NCBI RefSeq assembly: GCF_015595035.1
Contig: NZ_JADNRN010000002.1
Span: 512,647 to 576,646, forward strand
Length of the DNA: 64,000 bases
Reading direction: 5' to 3'
From: Marinibium conchae
GTDB lineage: Bacteria; Pseudomonadota; Gammaproteobacteria; Enterobacterales; Alteromonadaceae
Part shown: positions 1 to 9,200 of the stretch, in pieces
Position numbering within the stretch: position 1 is the first letter of the stretch
Layout of the letters: each line of letters begins with the position of its first letter
Program-made: the position numbers and the translations under genes
The notes under the pieces: generated by a model
The model's database searches: none
The model's input: only the letters and a program-made list of their open reading frames with translations
Told to the model about the DNA's origin: nothing

Positions 1-473
1 TGCTGCTCTTCCAGTGTATTACTTCCCTGCAGTTCAAGCTCAAAGTCACGTGATTCGTATTCTATTAACACTTTATTGCGCTCAATTTTTTTTACAAAAA
101 CATCGAGCTCCGCTATATTTTCGTCTTCTTTGAAACTCCCTAGCTTTCCATCTACTTCAATTTCGGTGTAGCGTTGACTCGCAGTGTTACTAAACAAGAT
201 GCCCCGTAAGATAAGGTTGGCAGGTAAGTCGTTGAGCTCTGTAGATAATGTTTGACTCTCTCGCGTTTCAGGGCTTTCAATATAGCTAGCAACTTGATCA
301 TTAGAGCTTTGTGCTGAAAATGAAGACCGTTGCTTTTGATTATCCTCAAGGCCTGTACTTCTTTGCTCAAGAGGCGTTTGCTTATCATCAAAACCCGCAT
401 AATATAAGGACATACTAACGACAATTATCATTAAGATAGTGGCTACTGCAATTGTGGCTACAAATTTATTCAT
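1..473 (-). CDS. GspC/PilP-like inner-membrane protein with HR domain (partial, runs off left edge)
   Basis: Reading the minus strand from an ATG at 473 gives 157 codons with no stop before the window edge, so the 3' end of the gene is missing. A strong ribosome binding site (GGGAGGAG) lies just before the ATG. Residues 4-26 form one hydrophobic membrane segment, followed by a polar, Gln/Ser-rich periplasmic linker. From about residue 84 the sequence (NLILRGILFSN..., then a Glu/Asp-rich hairpin and a beta-rich stretch ending near FELELQG) resembles the HR domain of type II secretion GspC and pilus PilP proteins. In those families this domain docks to the outer-membrane secretin. The domain call is by eye and the full length is unknown. 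A shorter open frame at 152-424 in another phase is a shadow of this gene. Confidence 0.62.
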   Translation of the reverse strand, partial: MNKFVATIAVATILMIIVVSMSLYYAGFDDKQTPLEQRSTGLEDNQKQRSSFSAQSSNDQVASYIESPETRESQTLSTELNDLPANLILRGILFSNTASQRYTEIEVDGKLGSFKEDENIAELDVFVKKIERNKVLIEYESRDFELELQGSNTLEEQ

Positions 474-766
474 TGCTCCTCCCTTTCACTGCATTGTAAT
501 CAACTGAGCTTACTTCTCCAAGATAGATTTGAATCGCTTTTCTCTTGGGCTAAAAACACACAAAAAAACGATAAAAATAAGACTTAAAAAATGAATATTC
601 TTATAAATTAACTCATATTTTAAGTTGAAAATTTAGTCATTTTTAGGTTTTTATATGTCTGATTTCGATAACGTCATTAAAAACAATGAGATAAAATATT
701 TTTATTGTTGGCACGACTAATGCTTAGCCAGTTTGATTAATTTAACTTACGCATTCGGAGCGAATC
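474..766. other. AT-rich divergent intergenic region
   Basis: This stretch separates the GspC-like gene (minus) from the subtilase (plus). It is very AT-rich. It holds the sigma-54 promoter at 709-725 and a small inverted repeat (ATTCG/CGAAT, 752-764) that places the subtilase ribosome binding site GGAG in a loop. A 15-base string at about 501-515 recurs upstream of the sigma-54 activator gene at about 9409-9423. No further gene is evident. Confidence 0.5.
709..725 (+). promoter_or_regulatory. Sigma-54 (RpoN) promoter of the subtilase gene
   Basis: The sequence TGGCACGACTAATGCTT matches the RpoN consensus TGGCACG-N4-TTGCW except for one base (ATGC for TTGC). The -24 GG (710-711) and -12 GC (722-723) are exactly 10 bases apart. 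Transcription would start near 735, about 30 bases before the ATG at 767. No NtrC-type GCACC-N5-GGTGC palindrome is visible upstream, so another enhancer-binding protein probably activates it. Confidence 0.72.
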
Positions 767-2695
767 ATGTCAGTAAGCAAGGCCGTAAAAACAATGATAG
801 TTGCATCAATAGCTATAGCGGGCCTAAGCGTTGCATTAATGTCAGCAACGCCTGATAACCTTTTTGAAGGTGATAAGCCTCATGCAATGTCAAAAAGCAA
901 AGCCGAGCAACCTAAGTCTTATATTGTTCAGGGGAAAAAAGCTGAAACACTTAAGACCGCGGTAACCAGTGTCGGTGGCAGTGTGTCACGAGAGTTTCCA
1001 ATTATCAATGCGGTAAGTGCGGTATTGACGCCATCCCAAGCAGAAGTGATATCAAAGCTCGACGATATAAGAATTCAAGATGATCGCTCTGTAGCTACAA
1101 TGAGTAACGGTAATACCAACAAAAAATTTGTCATCGACAATTATATAGCGACGCAAACAGATGCGGATAAATTACACGATTTAGGTATAACAGGCCTAGG
1201 TGTTACCGTTGCGGTGCTCGATAGTGGTGTAAGTATGGCAGGTCAGCACAGTATAAACTTGCTAGTTGATTCAGAGGGTTACTGGCGAGTTCCAGCGAAG
1301 TATGATGCTATCAAAAGTAGAAAAACTTGGTGGTTGAACGACGATAAAAACGGACATGGCTCACACGTTTCAGGCATTATCGCAAGCAGCTTGAAATCAG
1401 AAAATGGCAAATACAACGGCATCGCTCCCGACGTATATTTACTATCTGTAAAAGCTTTCGATCGAAATGGTCAAAGTAGTTATTCAAAAGTACTTGACGG
1501 TTTAAACTGGATCTATCACAACCGCGCCCGCTACCGAATAAAGGTACTCAATTTGTCATTAGGGGCTGAGGTACAATCTAACTATTGGGATGATCCAATC
1601 AACCAAGCGATTATGCGCTTGTGGGACGCGGGTATTGTCGTAGTGACCTCTGCTGGTAACAGCGGACATAAAGACATGGGAATTACAGTACCGGGTAACA
1701 ACCCTTATATTATCACTGTTGGTGCGATTACCGACAGCTATACTCCGTTTGATTTCAGCGATGATCGTGTAACAACATTTTCATCAACTGGCCCTACTGT
1801 AGAGGGTTTCGTTAAGCCAGAAGTTGTGGCTTATGGCGGTCACGTATCAGCGAAGGTAGACAAACGCTTTGCGACGGGTAACTTCTTCGAAAGTGCGACG
1901 GGTATTGAATATCAAGAGATTTCAGGCACTTCACAGGCTTCAGCCGTTGTATCTGGTATCGCAGCCTTGATGTTACAGTACAATCCCTACTTAAGCCCAG
2001 ATGATGTGAAGTGTCGCATTATGGCTAGCGCGAAAATGGCGGTAAATTCTGCGGGCGAGATGGCATTTAGTCCCTTTGAGCAAGGCCACGGTATGGTTAA
2101 CGCCTATGATGCTGTCGCTAGCCAAGCAACTGGCTGTGCTAACCGTGGCTTAGACATCGCTGCTGATATGGCGGGTGCTATGCACTTTATGGGCCCTGTA
2201 TCGAAATCACCAGAAGGCAAGTTGGCTATTTTAGCCGGCGATAAGCTAATCACTGAAGGTCATCAGTGGGGTGACACAGGCTTGATCGCCGAAGGTCATC
2301 AGTGGGGTGATACAAGACTATTTAGCGAAGGTCATCAATGGGGCGATACGGGCGTGTTCTCTGAGGGTCATCAATGGGGAGATACAAATCTATTCATTGA
2401 AGGGCATCAATGGGGTGACACATCTTTCTTGCTTGAGGGCCATCAATGGGGAGATACAGGCATATTCGCCGAAGGACATCAATGGGGCGACACAGGAATG
2501 TTCTCTGAAGGTCATCAGTGGGGAGACACAAGAATGTTAGCTGAAGCTTGGGAAAACAGACAAGAATTCATTGAAAGTACCGAGCAAGTTAGCACTCCAT
2601 CAGATAGCGTAGTTATTGACGAGGATGGAGAAGAAGAAGTCGATAATTGGCAGACAACAGAGCGGGCAGCACCAAGATCGGCTCCAATTAATTAA
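767..2695 (+). CDS. Secreted S8 subtilisin-family serine protease with C-terminal EGHQWGDT repeats
   Basis: This 642-residue protease has a hydrophobic N-terminal signal or anchor (about residues 9-26). Residues 50-110 resemble an inhibitor I9 propeptide. The catalytic domain runs from about 130 to 455. The triad is visible as Asp152 (VLDSGV), His197 (NGHGSHVSG) and Ser389 (SGTSQAS), so it should be active. Residues 497-592 are eight perfect-register 12-residue repeats starting EGHQWGDT, followed by an acidic tail of about 50 residues. The ATG at 767 has a GGAG ribosome binding site and follows a sigma-54 promoter. A terminator follows, so the gene is monocistronic. Family knowledge suggests an exported protease. 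The repeat's role, such as substrate or wall binding or processing, is unknown. Some bacterial subtilases carry other WG-containing repeats, but I do not recognise this exact motif. Confidence 0.93.
   Translation: MSVSKAVKTMIVASIAIAGLSVALMSATPDNLFEGDKPHAMSKSKAEQPKSYIVQGKKAETLKTAVTSVGGSVSREFPIINAVSAVLTPSQAEVISKLDDIRIQDDRSVATMSNGNTNKKFVIDNYIATQTDADKLHDLGITGLGVTVAVLDSGVSMAGQHSINLLVDSEGYWRVPAKYDAIKSRKTWWLNDDKNGHGSHVSGIIASSLKSENGKYNGIAPDVYLLSVKAFDRNGQSSYSKVLDGLNWIYHNRARYRIKVLNLSLGAEVQSNYWDDPINQAIMRLWDAGIVVVTSAGNSGHKDMGITVPGNNPYIITVGAITDSYTPFDFSDDRVTTFSSTGPTVEGFVKPEVVAYGGHVSAKVDKRFATGNFFESATGIEYQEISGTSQASAVVSGIAALMLQYNPYLSPDDVKCRIMASAKMAVNSAGEMAFSPFEQGHGMVNAYDAVASQATGCANRGLDIAADMAGAMHFMGPVSKSPEGKLAILAGDKLITEGHQWGDTGLIAEGHQWGDTRLFSEGHQWGDTGVFSEGHQWGDTNLFIEGHQWGDTSFLLEGHQWGDTGIFAEGHQWGDTGMFSEGHQWGDTRMLAEAWENRQEFIESTEQVSTPSDSVVIDEDGEEEVDNWQTTERAAPRSAPIN
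2255..2542 (+). repeat. Eight in-frame 36-bp tandem repeats encoding EGHQWGDT-x4
   Basis: Each 36-base unit encodes EGHQWGDT plus four variable, mostly hydrophobic residues (GLIA, RLFS, GVFS, NLFI, SFLL, GIFA, GMFS, RMLA). The eight core residues are identical in all copies. Their codons differ at third positions: GAA/GAG, GGT/GGC/GGG/GGA, CAA/CAG, GAC/GAT and ACA/ACG. That pattern indicates selection on the protein sequence rather than recent copying of DNA. Confidence 0.97.
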
Positions 2696-2713
2696 GCAGA
2701 CAAAATTCGTTAG

Positions 2714-2741
2714 AAAAAGGCCATCAAAGATGGCCTTTTTT
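2714..2741 (+). terminator. Rho-independent terminator after the subtilase gene
   Basis: A stem GGCCATC/GATGGCC with a three-base loop is flanked by an A-run on the left and a T-run on the right. It lies about 20 bases after the subtilase stop codon. Confidence 0.9.
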
Positions 2742-2886
2742 ATAAATGAACAACATAGTATGGAAGACCATACCTTTGTAACCTGAATTGTAATAACAAA
2801 TAACTTATTATCCGCAGAGCGGGCATAGCTACCTATTATTATATTTCTCCCAGGTTTTTATTAGACATTTGTGGCAAGTAATATTT

Positions 2887-5800
2887 ATGGAAACACACGT
2901 TTTGATTTCAAGAAAAAAATGGCGCTTTTGTGGGCTGTTGCTGCTACTCGTGGCTTTTATCTCGCATGCTGGTCAAGACAATATTCGATTCGAAACCTAC
3001 AGTTTAAACGAGGGCTTGTCACAAGAAAATGTGCGGGCGATTCATCAAGACAGTGAAGGCTATATGTGGTTTGGTACTCAAGAGGGTCTGAATCGTTTTG
3101 ATGGCTACCAATTTAAGGTATACGCTAATAGCCTCGAAGACCGCAATACTCTAAGCTCATCTTTTATTACATCTATTGCTGAGACCTCAGACGGTACTAT
3201 ATGGCTTGGTACTTCAAACGGTGTGAGTTCACACAACAAACAAAAACAAAGTTTTAAACGTTATCGCAAAGCTGTCAATGAGCCAGGCAAGCTGCTCATC
3301 GATATACGCGTAGTATTTGTTGATTCACAAAATATGGTATGGGCAGGCACCGCTAATGGCTTATACCGATATAATCAAGCCTTAGACGGTTTCGAAGAAA
3401 TAGTTATCAATGGAGCCGGTGGCGAAAAAGACGTGTTTGTTGACGCTTTAGCTGAAGACATAACGGGTGGCTTGTGGATTGCAGCAACTCATATAGGTCT
3501 GTTCCGATATGACCGTATGGCAAACTCAGTGAATCTCATTGCACAGAGCTTTGATGGCCACTCCGACCCTGAGCCTAAGAGCCCTGGTTTGCATAAGCTC
3601 ATGATTGATAGTGAGCAACGTTTGTGGATCGGTACGATTGGTTTGGGGCTCTTTACTCTGGATTTGCAACAACCATTGGCAAACGACGAATTACCAACAT
3701 TTGAGCGTCAGCAGCAGTTTGATGGTCTAAAGATTAGAGCTTTACATGAAGACCAAGTCGGTAACACTTGGGTTGGTACTGAGACAGGTTTGTACTTTAT
3801 AGACAAGACCAGTAAAAAGACCGAGTTGCTTCAATATGCCCTGAATGACCCAACATCAATTGCCGATAACTATATTACTAGTTTACATCAAGATAAAGGC
3901 GGTGTTTTTTGGGTTGGTACTTATCGCGGTCTAAGCAAGTGGAATACAGCAACAGCAAAGTTTGACTATTATCGAGTTCAGGCCGACCAGAACTATAGTT
4001 TGACTAGCCCAATCATTAATGAAATTGAAAACGCTGGCAACGATCAAGTGTGGATTTCGACTCAGGCAGGCCTGAATCTCCTAGATTTAGATTCAAAGCG
4101 AATTCAACAGTTCTATCACGACCCGAATGAGCCAGATTCTTTGGCTGAAAATAATATTCAATCATTGTTTAGTTCCTCTAAAACTGAACTATGGTTGGGG
4201 TATCGTTCATCAGGTTTAGGCAGGCTTGATAGAACAACAGGTAAATTCACGCAATACAAAAACATCCCTGGCGACCCAAAATCATTAGCAGCAGATGGTG
4301 TAACATCTGTCATTCAAGCCGATGAAGGCAAGCTTTGGGTAGGGACCTTTGATGGCGGACTGAATTTATTTGATAAACAGACCGGAACAGTCAGACGCTA
4401 TCAGCATAATCCTAATAATTTGTTTAGTATCAGCGGTAACAAAATAATGAGTCTGACGAAAGATCGTCGCGGTATGCTCTGGATAGGTACCTTAGGGCAA
4501 GGTCTTAATCTATTTAATCCCGCACTGGGGACCTCTACTCGTATATTAAAAAATGAAGAACAAGCGGATAGTCTGGGCAGTGACGTTATTTATACCGTTT
4601 ATGAAGATAAGCTTGGTAATATTTGGGTAGGAACTGGTGGCTCTGGGCTCAACTTTTTGTCATCAGAGAATAGAAAAATTGGCAATTATGTATTCGAAAA
4701 ATACAGTCGCATGCAAGGTCTACCAAGTAGTTCGGTGTTCGGTATTTTGGAAGACCCTTCCGGTTCTCTGTGGCTAAGCACAAATAGAGGATTGACCAAG
4801 TTCGATCCAGAAACGAAACAAATGCTCAACTATGACAGTTCTCATGGCCTTCAGGGGAACGAATTTAACTTCGGTGCATACCACAAAATGCCCGATGGCA
4901 CTTTTTTCTTTGGTGGTAATAACGGTGTCACTGCTTTTGACCCCGACGATATTGCGCCGAATTCCCACGTTCCACCTGTTGTGCTTACTAAGTTCCAACG
5001 TTTAAACGAAGTCACCACCATGAGCGAGGCGCGCAACCAAAATGACAAGATTGAAGTTTCTTATAAAGACTACTTAATTGCCTTTGAATTTGCAGGCCTT
5101 GATTACTCCAGCCCAGGAAACAATCGATATGCATATAAGCTTGAAGGCTTTGATGAGGATTGGATTGAAGCAAGAGATGTGAGAAAGGCGACCTACACTA
5201 ACTTGCCAGCAGGTAACTATGTTTTCAAAGTAAAAGCTTCAAACAATGATGGGGTATGGAATGAGGAAGGATCAAATATACTCCTAACTGTATTACCTGC
5301 CCCATGGTTTTCTTGGTGGGCATATTCAATATACAGCTTGTTTTTCTTGGGACTCTCCTTTTGGTTATACCGTTCGTACTTAAACAAAGTTAAACGAGAA
5401 GAAGTCTACCTTGCACAGCTCGAAAATGAAGTACAAAAAAGAACCATGGAGCTAAGCGCGGCCAACGAACAGCTATTAAATACAAGCGTTACCGATCAGT
5501 TAACTGGTTTACACAATCGTAGATATTTGGCTAATGTGATCAAGGGCGAGTGCGAGAGTATATATAAGGAATTTAAATCCTATCTTTCTAATAACCACGT
5601 GAACGCAAACGAGGGTCCTCGTTTATTCTTTTTAATGTTCGACTTAGACGGTTTCAAGCCAATAAATGATACATACGGTCATGACGCTGGTGACAGGGTT
5701 ATTATGCAAGTAGGCGAGCTATTACAAAGTGTTTGCCGTGAGGATGACATCGTTATCCGTTGGGGCGGCGATGAGTTTATGGTAGTTGGTAAAGTCTATG

Positions 5801-6192
5801 ACCAAGGCGAAGTATCTTATCTTGCAGAACGTATTCGAGAGACGATTGAAAAATACGGCTTTAATATTGGCCTATCGCAGCGTATGCATCTTTCTAGTTC
5901 TATTGGATATGCGATGTATCCCTTTGCCCACTTCTCACCAGATTCATTAAGTTGGGAGCAGGTACATTTGTTGGCTGATAAAGCGTTATACAAGTCGAAA
6001 GATGCCGGCCGAAACACTTGGGTGGGAATGGTTCAATGCCCAGAAGCACCTTCCGTTGGCGTTATGAATACGCTCACTCATAATGTTGATCACGCGGTTG
6101 AACAAGGGCACATTGTTTTAGAAACACCTGAAACAATGCGCAATGCTCACAAAAATCGTTCGAATGTGAGTTCGTTAGCGAGTAGAAAATAG
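2887..6192 (+). CDS. Two-component-propeller sensor diguanylate cyclase (Reg_prop, Y_Y_Y, GGDEF)
   Basis: Predicted c-di-GMP synthase with a large periplasmic sensor. An N-terminal signal sequence is followed by about 680 residues with thirteen WxGT..GL-type motifs, enough for two seven-bladed propellers. A Y_Y_Y domain (about 730-795), one membrane helix (about 806-830), a short coiled coil and a GGDEF domain follow. The active-site motif RWGGDEF (GGDEF at about 960-964) is intact. REDD five residues upstream fits the product-inhibition I-site (RxxD). The frame is open from a TTG at 2869, but ATG 2887 starts a better signal peptide. Propellers of this type sense carbohydrates in hybrid two-component systems of Bacteroidetes; fusion to GGDEF is typical of Alteromonadales and Xanthomonadales. 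The ligand is unknown. Confidence 0.9.
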   Translation: METHVLISRKKWRFCGLLLLLVAFISHAGQDNIRFETYSLNEGLSQENVRAIHQDSEGYMWFGTQEGLNRFDGYQFKVYANSLEDRNTLSSSFITSIAETSDGTIWLGTSNGVSSHNKQKQSFKRYRKAVNEPGKLLIDIRVVFVDSQNMVWAGTANGLYRYNQALDGFEEIVINGAGGEKDVFVDALAEDITGGLWIAATHIGLFRYDRMANSVNLIAQSFDGHSDPEPKSPGLHKLMIDSEQRLWIGTIGLGLFTLDLQQPLANDELPTFERQQQFDGLKIRALHEDQVGNTWVGTETGLYFIDKTSKKTELLQYALNDPTSIADNYITSLHQDKGGVFWVGTYRGLSKWNTATAKFDYYRVQADQNYSLTSPIINEIENAGNDQVWISTQAGLNLLDLDSKRIQQFYHDPNEPDSLAENNIQSLFSSSKTELWLGYRSSGLGRLDRTTGKFTQYKNIPGDPKSLAADGVTSVIQADEGKLWVGTFDGGLNLFDKQTGTVRRYQHNPNNLFSISGNKIMSLTKDRRGMLWIGTLGQGLNLFNPALGTSTRILKNEEQADSLGSDVIYTVYEDKLGNIWVGTGGSGLNFLSSENRKIGNYVFEKYSRMQGLPSSSVFGILEDPSGSLWLSTNRGLTKFDPETKQMLNYDSSHGLQGNEFNFGAYHKMPDGTFFFGGNNGVTAFDPDDIAPNSHVPPVVLTKFQRLNEVTTMSEARNQNDKIEVSYKDYLIAFEFAGLDYSSPGNNRYAYKLEGFDEDWIEARDVRKATYTNLPAGNYVFKVKASNNDGVWNEEGSNILLTVLPAPWFSWWAYSIYSLFFLGLSFWLYRSYLNKVKREEVYLAQLENEVQKRTMELSAANEQLLNTSVTDQLTGLHNRRYLANVIKGECESIYKEFKSYLSNNHVNANEGPRLFFLMFDLDGFKPINDTYGHDAGDRVIMQVGELLQSVCREDDIVIRWGGDEFMVVGKVYDQGEVSYLAERIRETIEKYGFNIGLSQRMHLSSSIGYAMYPFAHFSPDSLSWEQVHLLADKALYKSKDAGRNTWVGMVQCPEAPSVGVMNTLTHNVDHAVEQGHIVLETPETMRNAHKNRSNVSSLASRK

Positions 6193-6219
6193 CGGCTAAG
6201 ATTAGGCGCTTCGATGGCC

Positions 6220-9200
6220 TTAGGCTTGTTGTGTTCGTTGTTTCTTGAGCTTATAAAAAGTAGGCTCACTCACACCAAGGAGTGCTGCTGCCTTCGACAT
6301 GTTAGTTGGCTGGCTCTCCAATATCGCCTCGAGTAGCACAACTTTGATAGTGTCTAGGCAATCTGGGATCAGTATCTTACCCTCCGCAATAGGTTGAAGG
6401 CATTCGCTTAGCGCTATCCAGCTAGTGGGTTTTTCCTGCGTCTGAGTTCGTAAGTTAAGTAGTATTTTATTGATACGCCTGCGTGCAGTGCTTGTGGGTA
6501 GTTGCATTCTTGCTGACAAGTCTCGCATATTGCCGTTACATGATTGATAGGCTTGTATCAATAATTCGTCTTCAACGCTTGTACCTAAAGAAAGATGTAT
6601 AAAAGCGGCTTCGTGGCGAATATCATTAAGAAAAACTAACGCACAGGCCGACAGTTTTTCAAGTAGGGCATCAACTTTTTGATAATTGGTCGATTGTCTT
6701 CGAGGGGAATTTATATCGATGATTTGTGTTGAGTGTTCATCATGTTTTGAAGAAAAAGTAGCTTGATCTTGATAGTTGTCCTCATCATTCTCAAATACAG
6801 CCGTTGTTTCAAGCTCAGTATTCTCTGAAAATATTTGAGAGCCGGTTAAATCGGTAATGTCGTCTCTACGTCCTGGCAAGACTTCTATGTAACTGCTCAT
6901 CTTGGGCTCAGCGACATTAGCTTTGCTATCAAATTCGATATTAAGTTCGTCGAGAGTAATTTCTTGGTTCTCAGATAACAAGGTAGCTTGCATTAGTTTG
7001 TTTTCTAACTCTCGTATGTTTCCTGGCCACGAATAATGAGACATGGCCTTGAGAGTGTCATTCGATAGAAATTTCTTTTCAGTTTCAAATTGTTTAGAAA
7101 ACTTGTTAAGAAAATGATGGGCTAACAGAGATAAGTCTTCTCCGCGATCTCGCAAGGCAGGATTATTTAAAGTGACTACGTTCAAACGGTAAAATAGGTC
7201 TTTTCGGAAGCGCCCTCGTTCCACCTCAAGAGCTAAATCACGGTTGGTAACCGCAACAATTTTAACATCAACATCGACGACCCTTGTTCCTCCCACCGGA
7301 GTGTAGTGCTTCTCCTGTACAAAACGAAGTAATTTGGGCTGCATAGGAAGAGGCAGTTCACCTATTTCATCAAGCACAATAATGCCGCCATCAGCTTCTT
7401 TTATTTTTCCGTTTGCACCTTTTTGAGCACCTGTAAATGCGCCCTTCACATAGCCAAATAGCTCCGACTCAATCAGTGTCTCAGGTATCGAACCACAATC
7501 TACGATGATAAGAGGTTTTTTCTGGCGGGGGCCAAGGGTATGAATAGCGTGGATAAGTCTCTCTTTACCCGTGCCGCTTTCACCCGTAATGAGCACAGTG
7601 GTGTCGGTGGCAGCAGCGCGTTGGGTCTGTTTCATAATTGTCTGCATTACCGGCGATTTATAGACTAGAGCACTAGATGACAAGCCCCCTTTCAGCTCGT
7701 TCAATTCACTTTCTAACATCGCATTTTGACTTTCGAGACGCTTATTTAGCTGTTCCTCCAATTGACTTCTTCTTAGTGCTTTCCCAATCTGGCGTACAAA
7801 GCCCTGAATCAACACCTTGGTGTCGTGAGTAAGAATAAATCGAGATGCTTCGCCTACAATGTAAAAACAGTCCTCGGTATTTATTTCTAGCGGAAGTGCC
7901 CAATAGGTCGACTCTGTCGATATGTGTTCCTGTTGCTGCTTCATGTCACGAGCTAAGATGATTTGTTGTTCGATGATAGGGTCTCGGAAGGCCGTTTCGG
8001 ATGGTACCATTGAAACTTGGGCGTTTTCGTTAACTTGATAACACAATGATGAGCTATCTTGCACTAGCGATGAATTTACATTGGTGTCTTCTACTTTTGG
8101 TCGCCATAAACCCGCTGAATGAAAATCGAAAGTATTGGCGAGTCGTTGTACAACATTGTGTAGTAACTTCGAGAATTCAAATTCGTCGGCAATGATGCTG
8201 GAGATATCCCATAACAACAGCATGTTCCGATAGTTCGTCATAGTATCAGCGGTGAAAATGCCGCCCAAATAATTGAATTGTTCTTCATTGATACTAAACT
8301 TGGCAATATCCCAAGTAACTACAGTACCTTCATCGTTCGCTTGAGCCGCTTGCAAAGCCTGTTCTGCTCGGTTCATAACAACCGTCGCTTTGTCAATATC
8401 GTTATTGTTAGGCTCGTCAAAATCAACTAAAGCAACACCCACATGAAAACTTAATTTCATTGGCATGCCGTTATCGCTATGCTCAATTAAAAAAGCTTGT
8501 TGCTGTAAGTATTGCTGTAATTTGTTACCCAGCATTTCCGCTTCTTTAAGCCCATTAACGGCCGAGGCAACGGCAAACAAAGCGCCGCCTAAACGACTTA
8601 TTTCATCGTTAGTTCGGGTGCATACTGTGATCTGTTCTGCTATTTGTGAAATCAAGATGTCGCCAATTTGGCTACCTTGTTTTTTGTTTATTTGTTGGAA
8701 TTCGCAACAGTGAACTAAGCAAAGCACAACAGAATGCTCATCAGCCAGATGATTTACCCGTTGATGGAGCAAGGCGCGTGCATTGAGTTTTGTTAATGGG
8801 TCGGCGTTTAATTGGGAGTTGCCGGAAATTAACTGAAGCAAAAGTGTCATCGACTTAAGTTGTTGTAAGAGCACCTGTTGTTGCTCTGGCAGCCTAATTT
8901 TACTTGCACTGTGCTTAAGATTAATCAACCACGCTGGAATTCTATTTTTAAAGTAAAAGGCGAGGGTATAATATTTTTGCTCAGAATGAGCTTTCAATGA
9001 CTGCCGTTTAACAAACTCAGAGCCTAAGCTGCTTACCACATTGTCAGTAGGAGTGCTTTCGAGCGCGCTACTCAATTTTACTCTGAGGTAGACAACATGT
9101 TTGTCGTCACTAGCAAAGCAGATACTTGAGGAAATAGCCTGAAATTTTGCACTCGACAAGCTCTTATTCTCTTCCACAAAGGACGCTAATGTAATCGTGT

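Noticed and set aside
152-424. 90-residue minus-strand open frame
   Set aside because: It lies in a different phase within the longer GspC-like frame (1-473), which has a better ribosome binding site and composition.
2307-2540. 77-residue plus-strand frame inside the protease
   Set aside because: It is an out-of-frame translation of the repeat array.
2255-2542. 36-bp periodic array resembling a CRISPR-like repeat
   Set aside because: The units are contiguous and in frame with no spacers. Synonymous changes and an open reading frame through the whole array show it is coding.
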